Source: Acidobacteriaceae bacterium (GTDB taxonomy: Bacteria > Acidobacteriota > Terriglobia > Terriglobales > Acidobacteriaceae). Taken from it: a DNA stretch of 64,000 bases. Under the pieces are notes generated by a model, which had not been told where the DNA came from, ran no database searches, and saw only the letters and a list, made by a program, of their open reading frames with translations. The translations under genes were made by a program, and so were the position numbers. Shown here in pieces: positions 16,834-24,903 of the stretch. The stretch lies in contig PKXU01000082.1 of the NCBI GenBank assembly GCA_003132445.1, positions 42,873 to 106,872 of the forward strand. Reading direction: 5' to 3'. Positions within the stretch are counted from its first letter, which is position 1, and each line of letters starts with the position of its first letter.

Positions 16834-18137
16834 TACTGGCGCGTCTCCACTTCGTTTTTCTTTTCGGATGTGCTTGCTTCTTTGTCGTGGAGATTGAACA
16901 ACCGACGCACTACATCGATCACTGTCGTTGCCTCAGATTCTTTTGCCGCCGTTTTCAGGGTGGTGATCGGAGTGTGCATGACTTTGTTGATGATGCCGCG
17001 CGTCAGCGCTTCCACGGCGATTTCCTGCTCGGGCGTCATAGAACCGAGACGGCCGCGGACCCGGTCGATTTCCGCCTGGCGAATGGTTTCCAGATGATCT
17101 TGCAGCGAGACGATGGTCGGCACCACGTCGAGTGTGTGCAGCTTAGCCTCGAAGCGCTCCACTTCGCTCGTAATAATGGCCTCGGCGAGTTCGGCTTCTT
17201 TCCGCCGGTCCGAGACGTGACTGCTGACGGCCTGTTGCAGGTCATCAATGTCGTAGGTGAAAATACCGTCGAGCTTGGCCATCTCGGGCGAGACGTCGCG
17301 CGGCACGGCGATGTCAATAAAAAACATGGGCCGGTTTTTGCGGCGTGCCAGGAACTGCTCGCCGTGTTCGCGGCGGAAAATCGCATGCGGAGCCCCGGTC
17401 GAAGTAATGACAATGTCAGCGCGGTCGCAAGTAGCGTACAAGTCATCGAACTTGATGGCTTGTCCGTTGAATTTCTGCGCCAGGCCAATCGCGCGTTCGT
17501 AAGTACGGTTCGCCACAAAAATAGAAGTGCAGCCATGCGCCATCAGATGGCGCGCGGCGAGTTCGCTCATCTTTCCGGCGCCGACGATGAACACAGTTTT
17601 GCCATCCAGCGTTCCGAAAATCTTTTTCGCAAGTTCCACTGCTACGGACGCGATCGATACGGACGAAGATCCGACTGCCGTCTCGCTGCGCACGCGCTTG
17701 GCGACGGCGAAGGCGCGGCTGAAAAGTTGATCGAGTTGCCCGCGGACTGCGCCAATGGCGCGCGCGGTGGCGTAGGCTTCTTTGACCTGGCCGAGAATCT
17801 GGGCTTCGCCCACCACCATGGAATCCAGGCTGGAGGCCACGCGAAAGAGATGGCGAACCGCGTCTTTTCCGCGGAATTCATAGAGGTGCGGGTCCAATTC
17901 TTCGGGACTAAGTTGAAAGTGGTCGTGCAGGAATCCCCGCAGGTCGGCACTGCCGTTGACGGTGTGAGTTACAAGCTCCACACGATTGCAGGTGGAAATG
18001 ACCATCCCCTCCTCAATGCCCGGATAGGCAGTGAGGTCGCGGCAAGTATCGGGAAGGCGCGATTCCGGTATCGCCAGCCGCTCCCGCACTTCCAGCGGAG
18101 CGCTCTTGTGATTCACGCCAATGAGCTGAAATCTCAT
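16833..18137 (-). CDS. hemA: Glutamyl-tRNA reductase
   Basis: HemA reduces glutamyl-tRNA to glutamate-1-semialdehyde, the first committed step of the C5 haem pathway. The 434-residue protein has the N-terminal [13 protein letters not shown], catalytic Cys50 in STCNRVEL, the [16 protein letters not shown] segment, the NADPH-binding [17 protein letters not shown], and a C-terminal dimerisation helix. The track frame extends upstream to 18287, but the ATG at 18137 gives the canonical [14 protein letters not shown] start and overlaps the preceding gene's stop (TAATG), which fixes it. The C-terminus has a short Lys/Glu-rich tail. No hemL is present in the window. Confidence 0.97.
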   Translation of the reverse strand: MRFQLIGVNHKSAPLEVRERLAIPESRLPDTCRDLTAYPGIEEGMVISTCNRVELVTHTVNGSADLRGFLHDHFQLSPEELDPHLYEFRGKDAVRHLFRVASSLDSMVVGEAQILGQVKEAYATARAIGAVRGQLDQLFSRAFAVAKRVRSETAVGSSSVSIASVAVELAKKIFGTLDGKTVFIVGAGKMSELAARHLMAHGCTSIFVANRTYERAIGLAQKFNGQAIKFDDLYATCDRADIVITSTGAPHAIFRREHGEQFLARRKNRPMFFIDIAVPRDVSPEMAKLDGIFTYDIDDLQQAVSSHVSDRRKEAELAEAIITSEVERFEAKLHTLDVVPTIVSLQDHLETIRQAEIDRVRGRLGSMTPEQEIAVEALTRGIINKVMHTPITTLKTAAKESEATTVIDVVRRLFNLHDKEASTSEKKNEVETRQ

Positions 18138-18946
18138 TAAGCACCAAACCTGTGAATCGCCGAGAAATAGTTCGCAGCCCACGCGGCCAGCGCAGCTACG
18201 AACGCGAAAGTCGCCAGGAACGCCGCCCTGCGTCCGCGCCATCCGGAGTTCCACCGGGTGAAGACCATCAGCATGTACACGACCCACATCAGCAACGACA
18301 GCAGAATTTTAGGATCGAGAAAGTCGAGATGTCCGTAAGTGGAGATCGCTACCACGGACCCGGTCAACAGGCCGAGCGTCATGAAGGGAAAACCGAGGAG
18401 CAACGAGCGATACCCGATCTGGTCAATCACTTCGAGCGCGGGAAGGAATGAGATCAGGCTCGACGGTTTCTTGGCCTTAAGCCGGCGCTCCTGCAACAAA
18501 TACAGAAGGCTGGCGCCAAAGCTGACCAGCAACGCGGCATATCCGATGAAGATCAGAAATATATGTGCGGCGAGCCATCCCTTGTGCGATACGAACTGCG
18601 TCAACAGAACTGGCTGCTCGTCGATGGCCGCAACAAACGTCAGAAAAAATACTACGGGAAATACGACCACGCCGGGGGAGGTGGTCTGGTAAATGGCATA
18701 AACGATCATGAAGAACGTCATGGAAAAAAATGCTAGCAGCGATTCCCCGTTGTGTACCGACGCCCAGACGACATGTCCCGAAAGGAAAACTTCCGTCAGC
18801 GAAACGAAGTGGAAGACCATGCCCAGGCTGGCCGCGTGCAAGGCAACTCGGCTGAACAGGTCGCTGGTGCGCGTCAGAGCCACGAAGGCGTAGACCAGTC
18901 CAACAAAATAGCAAGCGAGAGCGAACCTCAGCCAAAGCAGAGACAT
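18137..18946 (-). CDS. CcsA/HemX-like cytochrome c assembly-family membrane protein
   Basis: A 269-residue polytopic membrane protein with about eight hydrophobic segments. The pattern fits the cytochrome-c-assembly (CcsA/ResC/HemX) family: a histidine-containing stretch SHKGWLAAHIFLIFIGYAALLVSFGASLLYLLQERRL, the FLDPKILLSLLMWVVYMLMVF helix, and the motif TYGHLDFLDPK. In Bacillus hemX sits next to hemA, and here the gene is likewise coupled to hemA (TAATG overlap). It could affect HemA levels or take part in haem handling; no full cytochrome c maturation set is nearby. It is the first gene of the operon. Confidence 0.85.
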   Translation of the reverse strand: MSLLWLRFALACYFVGLVYAFVALTRTSDLFSRVALHAASLGMVFHFVSLTEVFLSGHVVWASVHNGESLLAFFSMTFFMIVYAIYQTTSPGVVVFPVVFFLTFVAAIDEQPVLLTQFVSHKGWLAAHIFLIFIGYAALLVSFGASLLYLLQERRLKAKKPSSLISFLPALEVIDQIGYRSLLLGFPFMTLGLLTGSVVAISTYGHLDFLDPKILLSLLMWVVYMLMVFTRWNSGWRGRRAAFLATFAFVAALAAWAANYFSAIHRFGA

Positions 18947-18964
18947 AGGCCTTAAAGTTTCCGG

Positions 18965-18996
18965 AATCCCTTGAGTCTACCCCAAATCAAGGGATT
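18965..18996. promoter_or_regulatory. Leader hairpin before the haem operon
   Basis: Perfect 10-bp inverted repeats AATCCCTTGA and TCAAGGGATT, separated by 12 bp, lie 18 bp upstream of the first ORF of the haem operon, within its probable 5' leader. The hairpin could be an operator for a dimeric regulator or an RNA structure masking the ribosome-binding region. No T-tract follows on the operon strand, so it is not a simple attenuator. Confidence 0.5.
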
Positions 18997-19074
18997 GGAG
19001 ATGCTTCCTCTACTACCAGTTTCTATTTTCAAACGCCGAAGAGGATAAGACAAACAAAGCGGGTCACTTGAGGG

Positions 19075-19090
19075 TGTGATCAGGATCACA
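19075..19090. promoter_or_regulatory. Crp/Fnr-type palindrome upstream of the haem operon
   Basis: TGTGATCAGGATCACA is a 16-bp palindrome (7-bp perfect arms around AG) that matches the classic TGTGA-N6-TCACA Crp half-site arrangement exactly. It lies in the spacer 128 bp upstream of the haem operon start and 45 bp after the upstream lipoprotein stop. Binding by a Crp/Fnr-family regulator is inferred; none is encoded in the window. Confidence 0.55.
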
Positions 19091-19135
19091 GAATTCGACG
19101 CACCCCGATCGTTGACGAAGTTAATACTTTTCTTT

Positions 19136-19639
19136 CTAGGGCTTGGTCGCCATTGGCGCCGTATGGGGATCGGCCATCCCGGGAGGCACGGCACCCGCGC
19201 TGTGGCCAGGCCCCATCGATCCCATATTGCCCGGAGCCATGCAGGTGACGCGTCCGCTAGAGGCGACGCGCAATTGAGCCGGACAGTCTCCGCTGGTCAG
19301 CTGTGCAGACGCGCCGCTCCCTTGCGACTGCACGCTGAACAGCCAGCCCTCAGCATTGCCCGCAACTCCGACTGCCATGCCCGGCATGTCGTAGGCAATA
19401 TAGAAGGGATGCTTGCTCTGGCTGGCTTGCAGAGCGCAATCGCTGGCCGTTTTTGATTGGTCAGCCGTCGCCTGCACATTCAGGCGTCCACAATCGGTCG
19501 CACCCGCTCCTGAATACTCCTGCAGCTTCTGCTGCACGGCATCGATGGGCTTCGACGACGACGCAGCGGGCTTTGCCATCTTGTTGCAGGCGGTCAGGCA
19601 ACAAAGCCCAACGATCACGGCAAGAGCGGAATTGTTCAT
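19136..19639 (-). CDS. Putative lipoprotein of unknown function
   Basis: A 167-residue product with a lipoprotein signal: MNNSALAVIVGLCCLTACNK, lipobox LTAC with Cys at residue 18. The track frame starts upstream at 19684, but the ATG at 19639 gives a proper short n-region. The mature part has a CGRLNVQATADQSKTASDC segment with paired cysteines, a strand-rich middle (FYIAYDMPGMAVGVAGNAEGW), and a Gly/Met/Pro-rich tail (GNMGSMGPGHSAG). I do not recognise the family. The gene is upstream of the haem operon on the same strand; the 189-bp spacer between them holds regulatory-looking palindromes. Confidence 0.7.
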   Translation of the reverse strand: MNNSALAVIVGLCCLTACNKMAKPAASSSKPIDAVQQKLQEYSGAGATDCGRLNVQATADQSKTASDCALQASQSKHPFYIAYDMPGMAVGVAGNAEGWLFSVQSQGSGASAQLTSGDCPAQLRVASSGRVTCMAPGNMGSMGPGHSAGAVPPGMADPHTAPMATKP

Positions 19640-19839
19640 GAAGTCGCATTGTAAATCGAAGAACCGGCGGGTGGAAATATTCAAACGACGCTAGCTTTCA
19701 GGGTTTAAAGTCCGCCTCGTTTATGTCCCGCGTTAATCGTTATCAATGAGCTGCGACGCAGTGTTTGAAATCCTCGCCAAATGCAAGAAGTCGTGGTAAT
19801 TTCATCGCGCGCAATTTCCAGTTGGCGGGAGGGATCGGT

Positions 19840-20889
19840 ATGCGGTTCACGACGATTATTTTGGTATTGGCCTGCATTTTGTCGCCCATGGGAGCGCAAG
19901 AAAAAACGGACGAAGGTCCGACCAATGAAAAGGCGCAGAAGACCTATAAGGAAGGCCTCGCCTATTTGAATAACGGTGCAACTCAGCTGGCCTTCGACGA
20001 TTTCGCGAAGGCTGACAAGCAAGACGCAGGACATTGCCTGGCATGCCAGAAACAAATGGTATTGCACGGCATACAACTCCGCGCCTGGAAAGTGGCGGAG
20101 ACTGCAGCACAGGAGATGATCGCTGAGGCCCAGCGCCCGCATGACGTGGCCGCCGCCCATTATGAACTCGGCGCCGTGCTGACAAATGAGGGAATGGTTC
20201 AGAACAAAGACGAGTTATTCACCCGTGCACATGAGGAAATGACCAGGGCTCTGGCGGCCATGCCGCAGTTCTCGCCGGCTATTCTGGGCGACGGAGAGGC
20301 CCTCGCGTGCCTCAAGCAGGACGAAAAAGCAATCGCCTGTTTTGAGCAGTTCGCCAAAATGATGCCGCCGGGCAGCCACGAGCAAAAGAGAGCATTGCGT
20401 TATGCCAGCCGTCTGGATTTAGTGCGGGCCCGGCTGGCGCCCTCGTTTGTGCTTACCACTGTTGACGGCCAGCGAGTTTCCCTCGACGACTTGCAGGGCA
20501 AGGTCGTGCTGCTCGACTTCTGGGCCACCTGGTGCCCCGACTGCCTCATGGCTGTTCCGCATATCCGCGACATCGCGAAGAAATTTCACGGTGAGCCGCT
20601 CGTGATCATCAGCATTAGCCTCGATAGCAATCAAGAAGAGTGGAAGAAATTCATCGAAAAACACGAAATGATCTGGCCGCAGTATTTCGATGGCGGTTGG
20701 AAGGGGCCGATCACAAAAGCATTCGGAGTACAAGCGATTCCGCATACTTTCACTATTGACGCTGACGGCGTGCTCCAGGATGAGCGCATCGGAGACGCAT
20801 CCATTGAAGGAAAACTGAAGAAGCTGGTGGCGCAGGCTCGGGACCTACAGACAACGGCGAAAGAAACACCACAAGCTGAAGGTCACTGA
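19840..20889 (+). CDS. Secreted TPR-TlpA thioredoxin-fold protein
   Basis: A 349-residue exported protein: signal peptide (about 1-19, ending SPMGAQ), a TPR-like helical region (~residues 25-190), then a TlpA/AhpC-type thioredoxin domain (~200-330). The redox motif WATWCPDC has cysteines at about 232 and 235, and the cis-Pro region FGVQAIPHTFTID is intact. A second C-x-x-C (CLAC, ~66-69) sits in the TPR region, which could bind metal or interact with the thioredoxin site. ATG 19840 has GGGAGG upstream and is preferred over the longer track frame. It probably acts as a periplasmic disulfide reductase (inference). Confidence 0.85.
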   Translation: MRFTTIILVLACILSPMGAQEKTDEGPTNEKAQKTYKEGLAYLNNGATQLAFDDFAKADKQDAGHCLACQKQMVLHGIQLRAWKVAETAAQEMIAEAQRPHDVAAAHYELGAVLTNEGMVQNKDELFTRAHEEMTRALAAMPQFSPAILGDGEALACLKQDEKAIACFEQFAKMMPPGSHEQKRALRYASRLDLVRARLAPSFVLTTVDGQRVSLDDLQGKVVLLDFWATWCPDCLMAVPHIRDIAKKFHGEPLVIISISLDSNQEEWKKFIEKHEMIWPQYFDGGWKGPITKAFGVQAIPHTFTIDADGVLQDERIGDASIEGKLKKLVAQARDLQTTAKETPQAEGH

Positions 20890-20907
20890 GTTCGCTGCTC
20901 GCTAGCC

Positions 20908-21282
20908 CTATTCCACGCCCAGGCTCGCCAGCGCCTCTTCGAGCAAGTTGGCGTCAATGGTCAGCCGCCGGCCATGAGTCTTTACATCTTCCAGTTCATC
21001 GAAGGCGCGAAACAGACGGACTTTGACCGCAGCGTATTGTTCGGCGTCATTCAACGGACGCCCGTGAGAGTCGTTCCAGGCCGCACGCGTGCTGTCCGGA
21101 AAAAAGATGCTCACCGCGTAGGTCAGCTTGCGGTCGGAAGTGACATCGAAAATATATTCCGTGGCCGGTGACTCGGAATCGCCTGGCAGTGCCGGTCGTT
21201 TGCCGACGAAGTAATACTGATACACGTAACCCTGGGCGCCAGTGTAGGTCTTGAGCCGACGAATGGGCGGATTGGGCGACAT
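20908..21282 (-). CDS. Conserved-looking hypothetical protein
   Basis: A 124-residue product starting with MSPNPPIRRLKTYTG. An aromatic-rich strand region (GYVYQYYFVGK) is followed by a FDVTSDRKLTYAVSIFFP segment and a C-terminal helix pair ending LLEEALASLGVE. There is no signal peptide or membrane helix. The amino-acid composition and regular strand-turn pattern suggest a real small alpha/beta protein, but I cannot name a family. GTG at 21288 is an alternative start. It converges with the TlpA-like gene, leaving 18 bp. Confidence 0.6.
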   Translation of the reverse strand: MSPNPPIRRLKTYTGAQGYVYQYYFVGKRPALPGDSESPATEYIFDVTSDRKLTYAVSIFFPDSTRAAWNDSHGRPLNDAEQYAAVKVRLFRAFDELEDVKTHGRRLTIDANLLEEALASLGVE

Positions 21283-21322
21283 GCCCACATTATGATCGCA
21301 GACCTAACCCCTTGTCTTGGGC

Positions 21323-21352
21323 TCCGAATAAACATGATCCGAATAAACATGG
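21323..21352. repeat. 15-bp tandem duplication
   Basis: TCCGAATAAACATGA is followed directly by TCCGAATAAACATGG (14 of 15 bases match). It lies in the spacer between the divergent small unknown gene and the membrane protein, and looks like a recent slippage duplication. Both copies contain an ATG. Confidence 0.7.
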
Positions 21353-21428
21353 CTTAATTCATTTTCGAGATACAATCCTCTGGCTCTTTGCCGGCCGTCA
21401 CAAATTCCGCTCAGTGTTTGGAGGGACC

Positions 21429-22169
21429 TTGGCAACCACCGTTGTTCAATCCACCTACATACCATCTCCTGCGCCTAGACGCCGCTACGACCGTTTCTTT
21501 TTCTCGGGCATGGCTTTCCTGATTCTCCTCGCCGTCTTCGTCGGTTTCGCTCGCACCTATTACCTGGCCGGTATTTTTCAGGCGCCGCTTCCCAACCGAT
21601 TGGTTCACATTCATGGCGCAGTCTTCACTTGCTGGATCCTTCTGCTCATCACACAAACTCTGCTGGTCTCCGCTGGACGCGTCGATATTCATCGGCGCCT
21701 TGGCCTCATCGGCTTCGGCCTTGCCTGCACCATGCCCGTTCTCGCGATTCTCGCAGCCATCGACGCGCTGGTTCGTCACGCGAGCCGTCCTAGCGCGCGC
21801 GCTTTTTTTGTCGTTCCCACATTCGACATTTTGGCGTTCGCTCCCCTGATTTTCTTCGCTTGGAGGTACCGTTCAGTTCCAGCCACTCACAAGCGCCTGA
21901 TCCTCATCGCCACTATCGCGATTCTTGACGCTGCCGTCGCGCGCTGGCCCATCCACACTTCCTGGTGGGGCCTGCACCCTGCGGAGTGGACAACCGCCGC
22001 TTTCCTGGTTCCGCTATTCGCTTACGATGTTTTCTCGATTCGCAAAATTCATCGCGCCACGCTGTGGGGCAGCCTCTTCCTTCTATTCCTTCACCAGATC
22101 CGTGGCCCGATCGGACAGACTTCCAGCTGGCAGGCCTTTGCGGCTTGGATCCAGCACGCCGCTGGCTGA
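21429..22169 (+). CDS. Polytopic membrane protein of unknown function
   Basis: About 246 residues with six or seven hydrophobic segments. Histidines fall in the second and third segments (VHIHGAVFTCWILLLI, then RVDIHRRLGLIGFG), a layout seen in haem-binding or DUF2306-like membrane proteins. No domain is certain. The track frame starts at TTG 21312, but TTG 21429 has GGAGG immediately upstream and removes a non-hydrophobic leader that includes the tandem duplication, so it is preferred (moderate confidence). A decayed EAL fragment follows. Confidence 0.65.
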   Translation: MATTVVQSTYIPSPAPRRRYDRFFFSGMAFLILLAVFVGFARTYYLAGIFQAPLPNRLVHIHGAVFTCWILLLITQTLLVSAGRVDIHRRLGLIGFGLACTMPVLAILAAIDALVRHASRPSARAFFVVPTFDILAFAPLIFFAWRYRSVPATHKRLILIATIAILDAAVARWPIHTSWWGLHPAEWTTAAFLVPLFAYDVFSIRKIHRATLWGSLFLLFLHQIRGPIGQTSSWQAFAAWIQHAAG

Positions 22170-22225
22170 CCGCACCCCACAACTTCCCATTCAATCTCTC
22201 GCAATATGTGCCGATAGAGAACCAA

Positions 22226-22404
22226 GGAGACCTTTGCATTGCGGGGGCATGGAAAATGCCCACCAGGCGCGGCGCCTGCTCGAATTAGGATGCGAGTACG
22301 GTCTAGGCCATTACTTCTCACCGCCCCTAGAGGCGAAAGCTGCGGAGAGATTTATTCTCGAAAACGCATCCCCGCTCCCTTGCCGAGGAGCAGCGAAGCT
22401 TTAG
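22226..22404 (+). pseudogene. EAL-domain C-terminal remnant (frameshifted)
   Basis: The ORF ending at 22404 encodes MENAHQARRLLELGCEYGLG followed by HYFSPPLEAKAAERF. This closely fits the C-terminal end of EAL c-di-GMP phosphodiesterase domains (AEGIEN...LLELGC-YGQGYYFSRPL). Just upstream, another frame reads GDLCIA and joins at a GGGGG run to GGMEN, matching the usual VIAEGIEN after a frameshift. Nothing else of an EAL domain, nor a start with ribosome-binding site, is present. It is a degraded gene fragment, not a functional phosphodiesterase. Confidence 0.7.
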
Positions 22405-22425
22405 ACCGGTGGAGGCGATATGAAA

Positions 22426-23346
22426 CTAGCGCGCGCCATTGCCGGGCGAGACGACTCGGCCATATTCCGTGGCTCGGCTGAGCCGATCGAACATGCGCCA
22501 CGCGTCGAGCGAGATTTTGCTGATAGCTTCTTCGCCGTCGCGCTCGTTGCGAAGAAATGACGTCATCACGCAAATCACATAAGGTCGCCCCTCCACGAAA
22601 ACAATGCCGGAATCGTTGCGTACCGCTTCCAGTTCTCCGGGCTTGTTCGCGACTTTCAAATCAGCCGGCAAGTCACGCGGAATCCAGGAATCTTTGTTCG
22701 TGCTCAACATCTGAAAGAATTCGGCAGTCGATTGTTTGTTAAGGACTTTGCCGCGGTAAATGGCATCGAGCAACGTCATCATTTCGCGCGGAGTAGAAAT
22801 GTTTTCGCGGCCTTCCTTGGCCGCCTGTAGGTCCATCATTTTGCGCCGAAGGCGCGTGTGCGTAAGGCCCAACGAGTCGAGCATGACGTTCACATTCTGC
22901 ATGCCGACACGATCGATGAGCACATTCGTCGCGGAATTGTCGCTGACCGCGACCATCATCGTCGCCAGATCGCGGAGCGTAAGCCGCGTCACGCCAGGCG
23001 TAAGTCCGCCCATGATGTCGCTATCGGGCACGAGATCGGAAGATTGCACCGTATAGGGATCCAAAAGCTTGAGCTTGCCTTCCTGCGCCTGCAAATACAG
23101 ATTGGCCAGCACCGTGATCTTGATGGAACTGGCTTGGGCGAAAACTTCGTCCTCGTGGAGAAAAAAGTGGTCGCCGCTAGTCAGATCTTCGATTGCGACA
23201 CCCATCACTCCATCAAGTTTCGCGTCCACTTCCTGAATACTGGCCTCTAGTTTTTGCCAAAGAATTTTTTGCTTACCGGCAGACGGCGCCGCAGTCTGGG
23301 CGAGGCATGAGGCAACCAAGACGAAGGAACAGAAAAATAATTTCAC
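22426..23346 (-). CDS. Exported class A beta-lactamase-fold serine hydrolase
   Basis: A 306-residue protein with a signal peptide (about 1-20). The penicillin-recognising serine-hydrolase motifs are SSIK (73-76), SDN (135-137) and, in place of KTG, KPG (235-237). The class A omega-loop ExxLN, which supplies the deacylating Glu166, is not recognisable: the equivalent region reads MMDLQAAKEGRENISTP. It may therefore be a DD-peptidase-like or other hydrolase, not an efficient beta-lactamase. The start is GTG, with AGGAG upstream. No regulator of the BlaI/BlaR or AmpR type is adjacent. Confidence 0.8.
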   Translation of the reverse strand: MKLFFCSFVLVASCLAQTAAPSAGKQKILWQKLEASIQEVDAKLDGVMGVAIEDLTSGDHFFLHEDEVFAQASSIKITVLANLYLQAQEGKLKLLDPYTVQSSDLVPDSDIMGGLTPGVTRLTLRDLATMMVAVSDNSATNVLIDRVGMQNVNVMLDSLGLTHTRLRRKMMDLQAAKEGRENISTPREMMTLLDAIYRGKVLNKQSTAEFFQMLSTNKDSWIPRDLPADLKVANKPGELEAVRNDSGIVFVEGRPYVICVMTSFLRNERDGEEAISKISLDAWRMFDRLSRATEYGRVVSPGNGAR

Positions 23347-23401
23347 GCGATGAATCTCCTAACGGCAGGGATTGTAGCAGTACAGAAAGCGGCGTCGTCC
23401 G

Positions 23402-23788
23402 TTAACCTGCCTGACCAATGAGAAGGCAATAGCCATCGGGATCATCGATGCGAACTTCGCCCTTGGGCATGTAGTCGGGATAACTAATAGGCGAGACCTT
23501 TACGCCATTGGCCACCAGATGCTCGCGCAAGGCAACTAGATTAGGCGAGTAGAGATAGAACAATACAGCTTGCTGGCTGGCGATCACCGGTGCGGAGGCG
23601 CGCGCGAACATCAAGTCCGCTTGGTCGCATGCCACGTGAACCCATTGCAATTCGCCCGACGGAGTCCGCAGGCTGCCGCGCACTTCCATCCCCAGCAGCT
23701 TGTAGAAGTCAACCGAGCGCTTCAGGTCGGCTGCATGTGCCATCGCGATGAGGGCGCCTACTCTCGGCTTGACGCCGCTCTCAGCCAT
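23402..23788 (-). CDS. VOC (glyoxalase/bleomycin-resistance-like) family protein
   Basis: A 128-residue vicinal-oxygen-chelate fold protein with one babbab pair of modules. HAADLKRSVDFYKLLGMEV near the start and VRIDDPDGYCLLIGQ at the end are typical; the last motif supplies a metal ligand position in enzymes, but the usual terminal Glu is not evident here. Substrate unknown. The start overlaps the galT stop by 8 bp, so it is translationally coupled to galT. Confidence 0.85.
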   Translation of the reverse strand: MAESGVKPRVGALIAMAHAADLKRSVDFYKLLGMEVRGSLRTPSGELQWVHVACDQADLMFARASAPVIASQQAVLFYLYSPNLVALREHLVANGVKVSPISYPDYMPKGEVRIDDPDGYCLLIGQAG

Positions 23789-24776
23789 CGATTTTCGCCT
23801 CCCGCAATTGCTTCACCGCGCTCTCAGAACTGACTGGCGAATAATAAACCTCCTTGAACGTGTACGATCGGGCCTTTGAGACCACGACAGGAAGGATCTC
23901 AATGTGCCAATGGTAGTCGTCGTCAATCGTTTTCCAGTAACCGAGATTCTTCGAAGGATGCAAACTGCTGGGTGAAGTATGCAGCACCAGATGAAATTCC
24001 TCCGTAACCGACCGGACTCGCTGCAAGGTTCGGCGTATCAGCGCAGCCAAATTGGTACGCAATCCAGGTTTGTTCAGCCCCGTTCGTTCGAACGAGGCGT
24101 CGTGATTCCGCGGCAGAATCCAGGTCTCATAGGGAACGCGCGGAGCGTAGGGACACACTGAGAGATAATCTCCTCGCACCTCCAAGACCCGCACCGCCTG
24201 GCGTTCCTCCTGTTGAATGATGTCGCAAAACACGCAGCGCTCCTTGCCGATAAAATATTCGCGGCCGGCGCGCAACTCGTAGAGCACTCGCCGCGGAACG
24301 AACATAGTCGCGGTAATCTGCGAAGTAGGATGGTTGAATTCCTGTCCGGCATTCTTTCCATAGTCCTTGAACAGGCTGACGTACTTAATACGAGGATCAC
24401 GCTTAAGGTCTAGAATGCGCTCGGCCGCAAGCCGCAAAACGTGCGCAATCTCGTCGTCGCTGGCATTCCACAGATGCCGGTCGTGGCGCGGATTTTCAAC
24501 CAGCACCTCATGGGCGCCGACGGCGTGCATCCGATCATAAATGCCGTCGCCTCGCCGGCCGGCTTCGCCTTCAATGTGATAAAGCGGCGTGGGGTGCACG
24601 ACCGATCGCGCCGACCAGGGAACGCCCGGAGCGTTGGGCGATTTCGCGATGATCTGTAGTGGCGCGGCCGAGCCTTCGCAAAAACGACAGGCGGATTCGA
24701 TGCGCGGTCCGGTTTCGCCGGGATCATCGCCGGTAATGACCCAGGAACGGGTGATCGGATCCTTGCGAAGTTCCAT
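23781..24776 (-). CDS. galT: Galactose-1-phosphate uridylyltransferase-like protein
   Basis: A GalT-family protein of about 331 residues, expected to swap UMP between UDP-glucose and galactose-1-phosphate in the Leloir pathway. ELRKDPITRSWV at the start, a zinc CxxC (Cys30, Cys33), HEVLVENPRHD and the C-terminal YHWHIEILP are present. The nucleophile motif HPHxQ reads HPTSQ (149-153), so the residue aligning with the catalytic His is Thr151. Function as a true GalT is therefore doubtful; a related nucleotidyltransferase or phosphorylase role is possible. ATG 24776 gives the family start; the track frame begins 15 bp earlier. Confidence 0.8.
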   Translation of the reverse strand: MELRKDPITRSWVITGDDPGETGPRIESACRFCEGSAAPLQIIAKSPNAPGVPWSARSVVHPTPLYHIEGEAGRRGDGIYDRMHAVGAHEVLVENPRHDRHLWNASDDEIAHVLRLAAERILDLKRDPRIKYVSLFKDYGKNAGQEFNHPTSQITATMFVPRRVLYELRAGREYFIGKERCVFCDIIQQEERQAVRVLEVRGDYLSVCPYAPRVPYETWILPRNHDASFERTGLNKPGLRTNLAALIRRTLQRVRSVTEEFHLVLHTSPSSLHPSKNLGYWKTIDDDYHWHIEILPVVVSKARSYTFKEVYYSPVSSESAVKQLREAKIDG

Positions 24777-24880
24777 GAGGAAGGAGAACACCTGAACACG
24801 ATAGAGTCAACCGAGTTTTGCTGCCGAAATTTTCCGGCGCGTTATCCGAATTGCAGCAAAGGATCGACAGCCCGCTTTGT

Positions 24881-24886
24881 TATAAT
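24881..24886 (+). promoter_or_regulatory. Putative -10 element (TATAAT) of mutS
   Basis: A perfect TATAAT lies 17 bp before the mutS ATG. No convincing -35 is found at 16-18 bp spacing. The layout mirrors that of ftsY (7292-7297): same hexamer, similar distance, and no Shine-Dalgarno sequence in a very short leader. Confidence 0.4.
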
Positions 24887-24903
24887 CCGCCCAAGCCCGC
24901 CCG

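Noticed and set aside
16887-18140. 417-codon plus-strand ORF opposite hemA
   Set aside because: It is fully antisense to the well-conserved hemA gene, has no recognisable domain and low-complexity composition typical of high-GC shadow frames.
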